NCBI GenBank assembly: GCA_947166345.1
Contig: CAMVDU010000008.1
Coordinates: forward strand, 18,275 to 82,274
Direction of reading: 5' to 3'
Origin: an uncultured Prevotellaceae bacterium
GTDB lineage: Bacteria > Bacteroidota > Bacteroidia > Bacteroidales > Bacteroidaceae
Length of the DNA: 64,000 nt
Numbering within the stretch: position 1 is the stretch's first letter; each line of letters opens with the position of its first letter. The notes beneath the pieces are model-generated. The model did not search any database, was not told the DNA's origin, and worked only from the letters and a program-made list of their open reading frames with translations. Position numbers and translations under genes: made by a program. This document shows, one piece after another, positions 62,943 to 64,000 of this stretch.

Positions 62943-64000
62943 TTACTTATCCGAAAATTTTTTAAACACCACACAAGCGTTGTGTCCACCAAAGCCAAAC
63001 GTATTGCTCAGGCCGGCACGCACAGTACGCTTCTGTGCCTTGTTGAAGGTGAAGTTGAGGTTGTAGTCGATTTCAGGATCTTCATCACCGTCCTCGTGGT
63101 TGATGGTGGGAGGGACGATGTCGTTCTGAATAGCCAAGACGGTTGCCATAGCCTCTACAGCACCAGCGGCACCCAGCAAGTGACCAGTCATAGACTTCGT
63201 CGACGAGATGTTGAGCTTGAAGGCTGCATCGCCGAATACCTCCTTGATGGCCTTAGCCTCAGAGATGTCGCCAACGTGGGTAGATGTGCCGTGAACGTTG
63301 ATATAGTCGATGTCCTCGGGCTTCAAACCAGCATCCTCCAGCGCGTTCTGCATCACCAACTTAGCACCCAGACCCTCAGGATGAGAGGCTGTGATGTGGT
63401 GAGCGTCGGCACTCATGCCTGCACCAACCATCTCAGCATAGATCTTGGCACCACGGGCCTTAGCGTGCTCCAGTTCCTCAAGAATCAAGCAGCCAGCACC
63501 CTCAGCCATGATGAATCCGTCGCGGCTTGCGCTGAATGGACGGCTGGCCTTCTCGGGCTCGTCGTTGCGGGTTGAAAGGGCGTGCATGGCGTTGAAACCA
63601 CCTACACCGCTCTCGCAGATAGCTGCCTCAGCACCACCAGCTACGATAGCATTAGCCTTACCCAGACGAATCAGGTTGAAGGCATCAGCCAGTGCGTTGC
63701 TTGAAGAAGCGCAGGCAGAAGAAGTGATATAGTTGGGACCATGGAAGCCGTACATGATAGAAATCTGTCCGGCTGCGATGTCGGCAATCATCTTAGGAAT
63801 GAAGAAGGGATTGAACTTAGGACCTTCAGCACGATGAACACCATAATAGGTGATCTCGTCCTCGAAAGTCTTAATACCACCGATACCAACACCGAAAACA
63901 ACGCCGATGCGGTTCAAGTCTGTGGTCTCCAGATCCATTTTGCTGTCCTCAACGGCCTGCTTGGCAGCAATCAGGGCCAGCTGGGTGTAGCGGTCCATCT
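62943..64000 (-). CDS. fabF: 3-oxoacyl-ACP synthase II (5' end cut by window)
   Basis: Condensing enzyme of fatty-acid elongation. The catalytic cysteine is in TSSACASSSNA and the two histidines are in HGTSTHVGD and SMTGHLLGAAG. The C-terminus GLSNTFGFGGHNACVVFKK is intact. The visible part begins at MDRYTQLAL, about 60 residues into the family, so the true start lies right of the window. fabF-rnc order is usual in Bacteroidales. Confidence 0.95.
   Translation of the reverse strand, partial: MDRYTQLALIAAKQAVEDSKMDLETTDLNRIGVVFGVGIGGIKTFEDEITYYGVHRAEGPKFNPFFIPKMIADIAAGQISIMYGFHGPNYITSSACASSSNALADAFNLIRLGKANAIVAGGAEAAICESGVGGFNAMHALSTRNDEPEKASRPFSASRDGFIMAEGAGCLILEELEHAKARGAKIYAEMVGAGMSADAHHITASHPEGLGAKLVMQNALEDAGLKPEDIDYINVHGTSTHVGDISEAKAIKEVFGDAAFKLNISSTKSMTGHLLGAAGAVEAMATVLAIQNDIVPPTINHEDGDEDPEIDYNLNFTFNKAQKRTVRAGLSNTFGFGGHNACVVFKKFSDK

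Overview
The window looks like a chromosomal segment of a Prevotella-type member of the Bacteroidales. Three things point there. Most transcription units start at the Bacteroidetes promoter TTTG-N19/20-TAnnTTTG (at least eleven spacing-perfect examples), without Shine-Dalgarno sites. Several genes belong to families typical of the phylum: a PorZ-like type IX secretion protein, an S46 dipeptidyl-peptidase, DUF3332, an HU protein with a Gly-rich tail plus a 'smalltalk' micro-protein, and DUF4254. An exported protein also ends in the Prevotella-style tail YNLAGQKV...NGKKVVMK.

Layout: 0-5.8 kb deoC (cut at the left edge), a polyprenyl synthase, polA and a RAYT-like HUH transposase followed by a 22-bp-pitch palindrome array. 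6.2-7.5 kb two small exported proteins and a strongly structured unidentified ncRNA. 7.6-20.3 kb ychF-lgt-Dna2-like nuclease/helicase, a DUF3332 lipoprotein, mutS, an exported Ig-like protein, a lipoprotein, DUF4254 and a SpoU methyltransferase. 20.28-20.64 kb a DnaA-box cluster in front of nadA. 21.6-31.8 kb an acyltransferase, then a long minus-strand operon leuS-yitT-rdgB-porZ-like-gtr cluster, AT-rich at its distal end. 31.9-42.2 kb LOG, a PfkB kinase, an M16 peptidase, three tandem FKBPs, a fused C26/M19 peptidase, an M28 lipoprotein and ADP-forming acetyl-CoA synthetase. 42.3-52.5 kb an aryl-acid/aromatic amino acid locus (iorA, iorB, aminotransferase, two paaK, ACT protein) invaded by small gene cassettes. 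52.6-56.1 kb an outer-membrane-like protein, an SpmA-SpmB fusion and a flippase. 56.1-58.7 kb a repeat-dense accessory island with a YoeB-type toxin pair. 58.7-64 kb a CDF exporter, the S46 peptidase, rnc and fabF (cut at the right edge).

The most unusual signal is in the non-coding DNA. (1) At least seven intergenic arrays, usually just 3' of genes, are built from short palindromic words repeated at exactly 22 bp. Each has its own word, but a vocabulary (GAGCGTC, TGACGCA and complements) is shared. One array adjoins the RAYT gene. Two MITE-like elements use an 11-bp pitch, half of 22. (2) Three gene modules within 5.2 kb are each bracketed by near-perfect inverted repeats: a P5-like/HU/smalltalk module (36-bp arms, 8-bp repeat), a single S23-type four-helix-bundle gene (33-bp arms, 7-bp repeat) and a single DUF559 endonuclease gene (39/40-bp GC-rich arms). 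The last two sit exactly at stop codons inside the paaK operon. Repeats of the same style, without a gene, lie in frame inside lgt, iorA, the flippase and acs. Together these suggest an uncharacterised single-gene cassette/repeat system.

All functional calls come from reading translations and motifs by eye. No database search was run, and helix and TSS positions are hand-derived.
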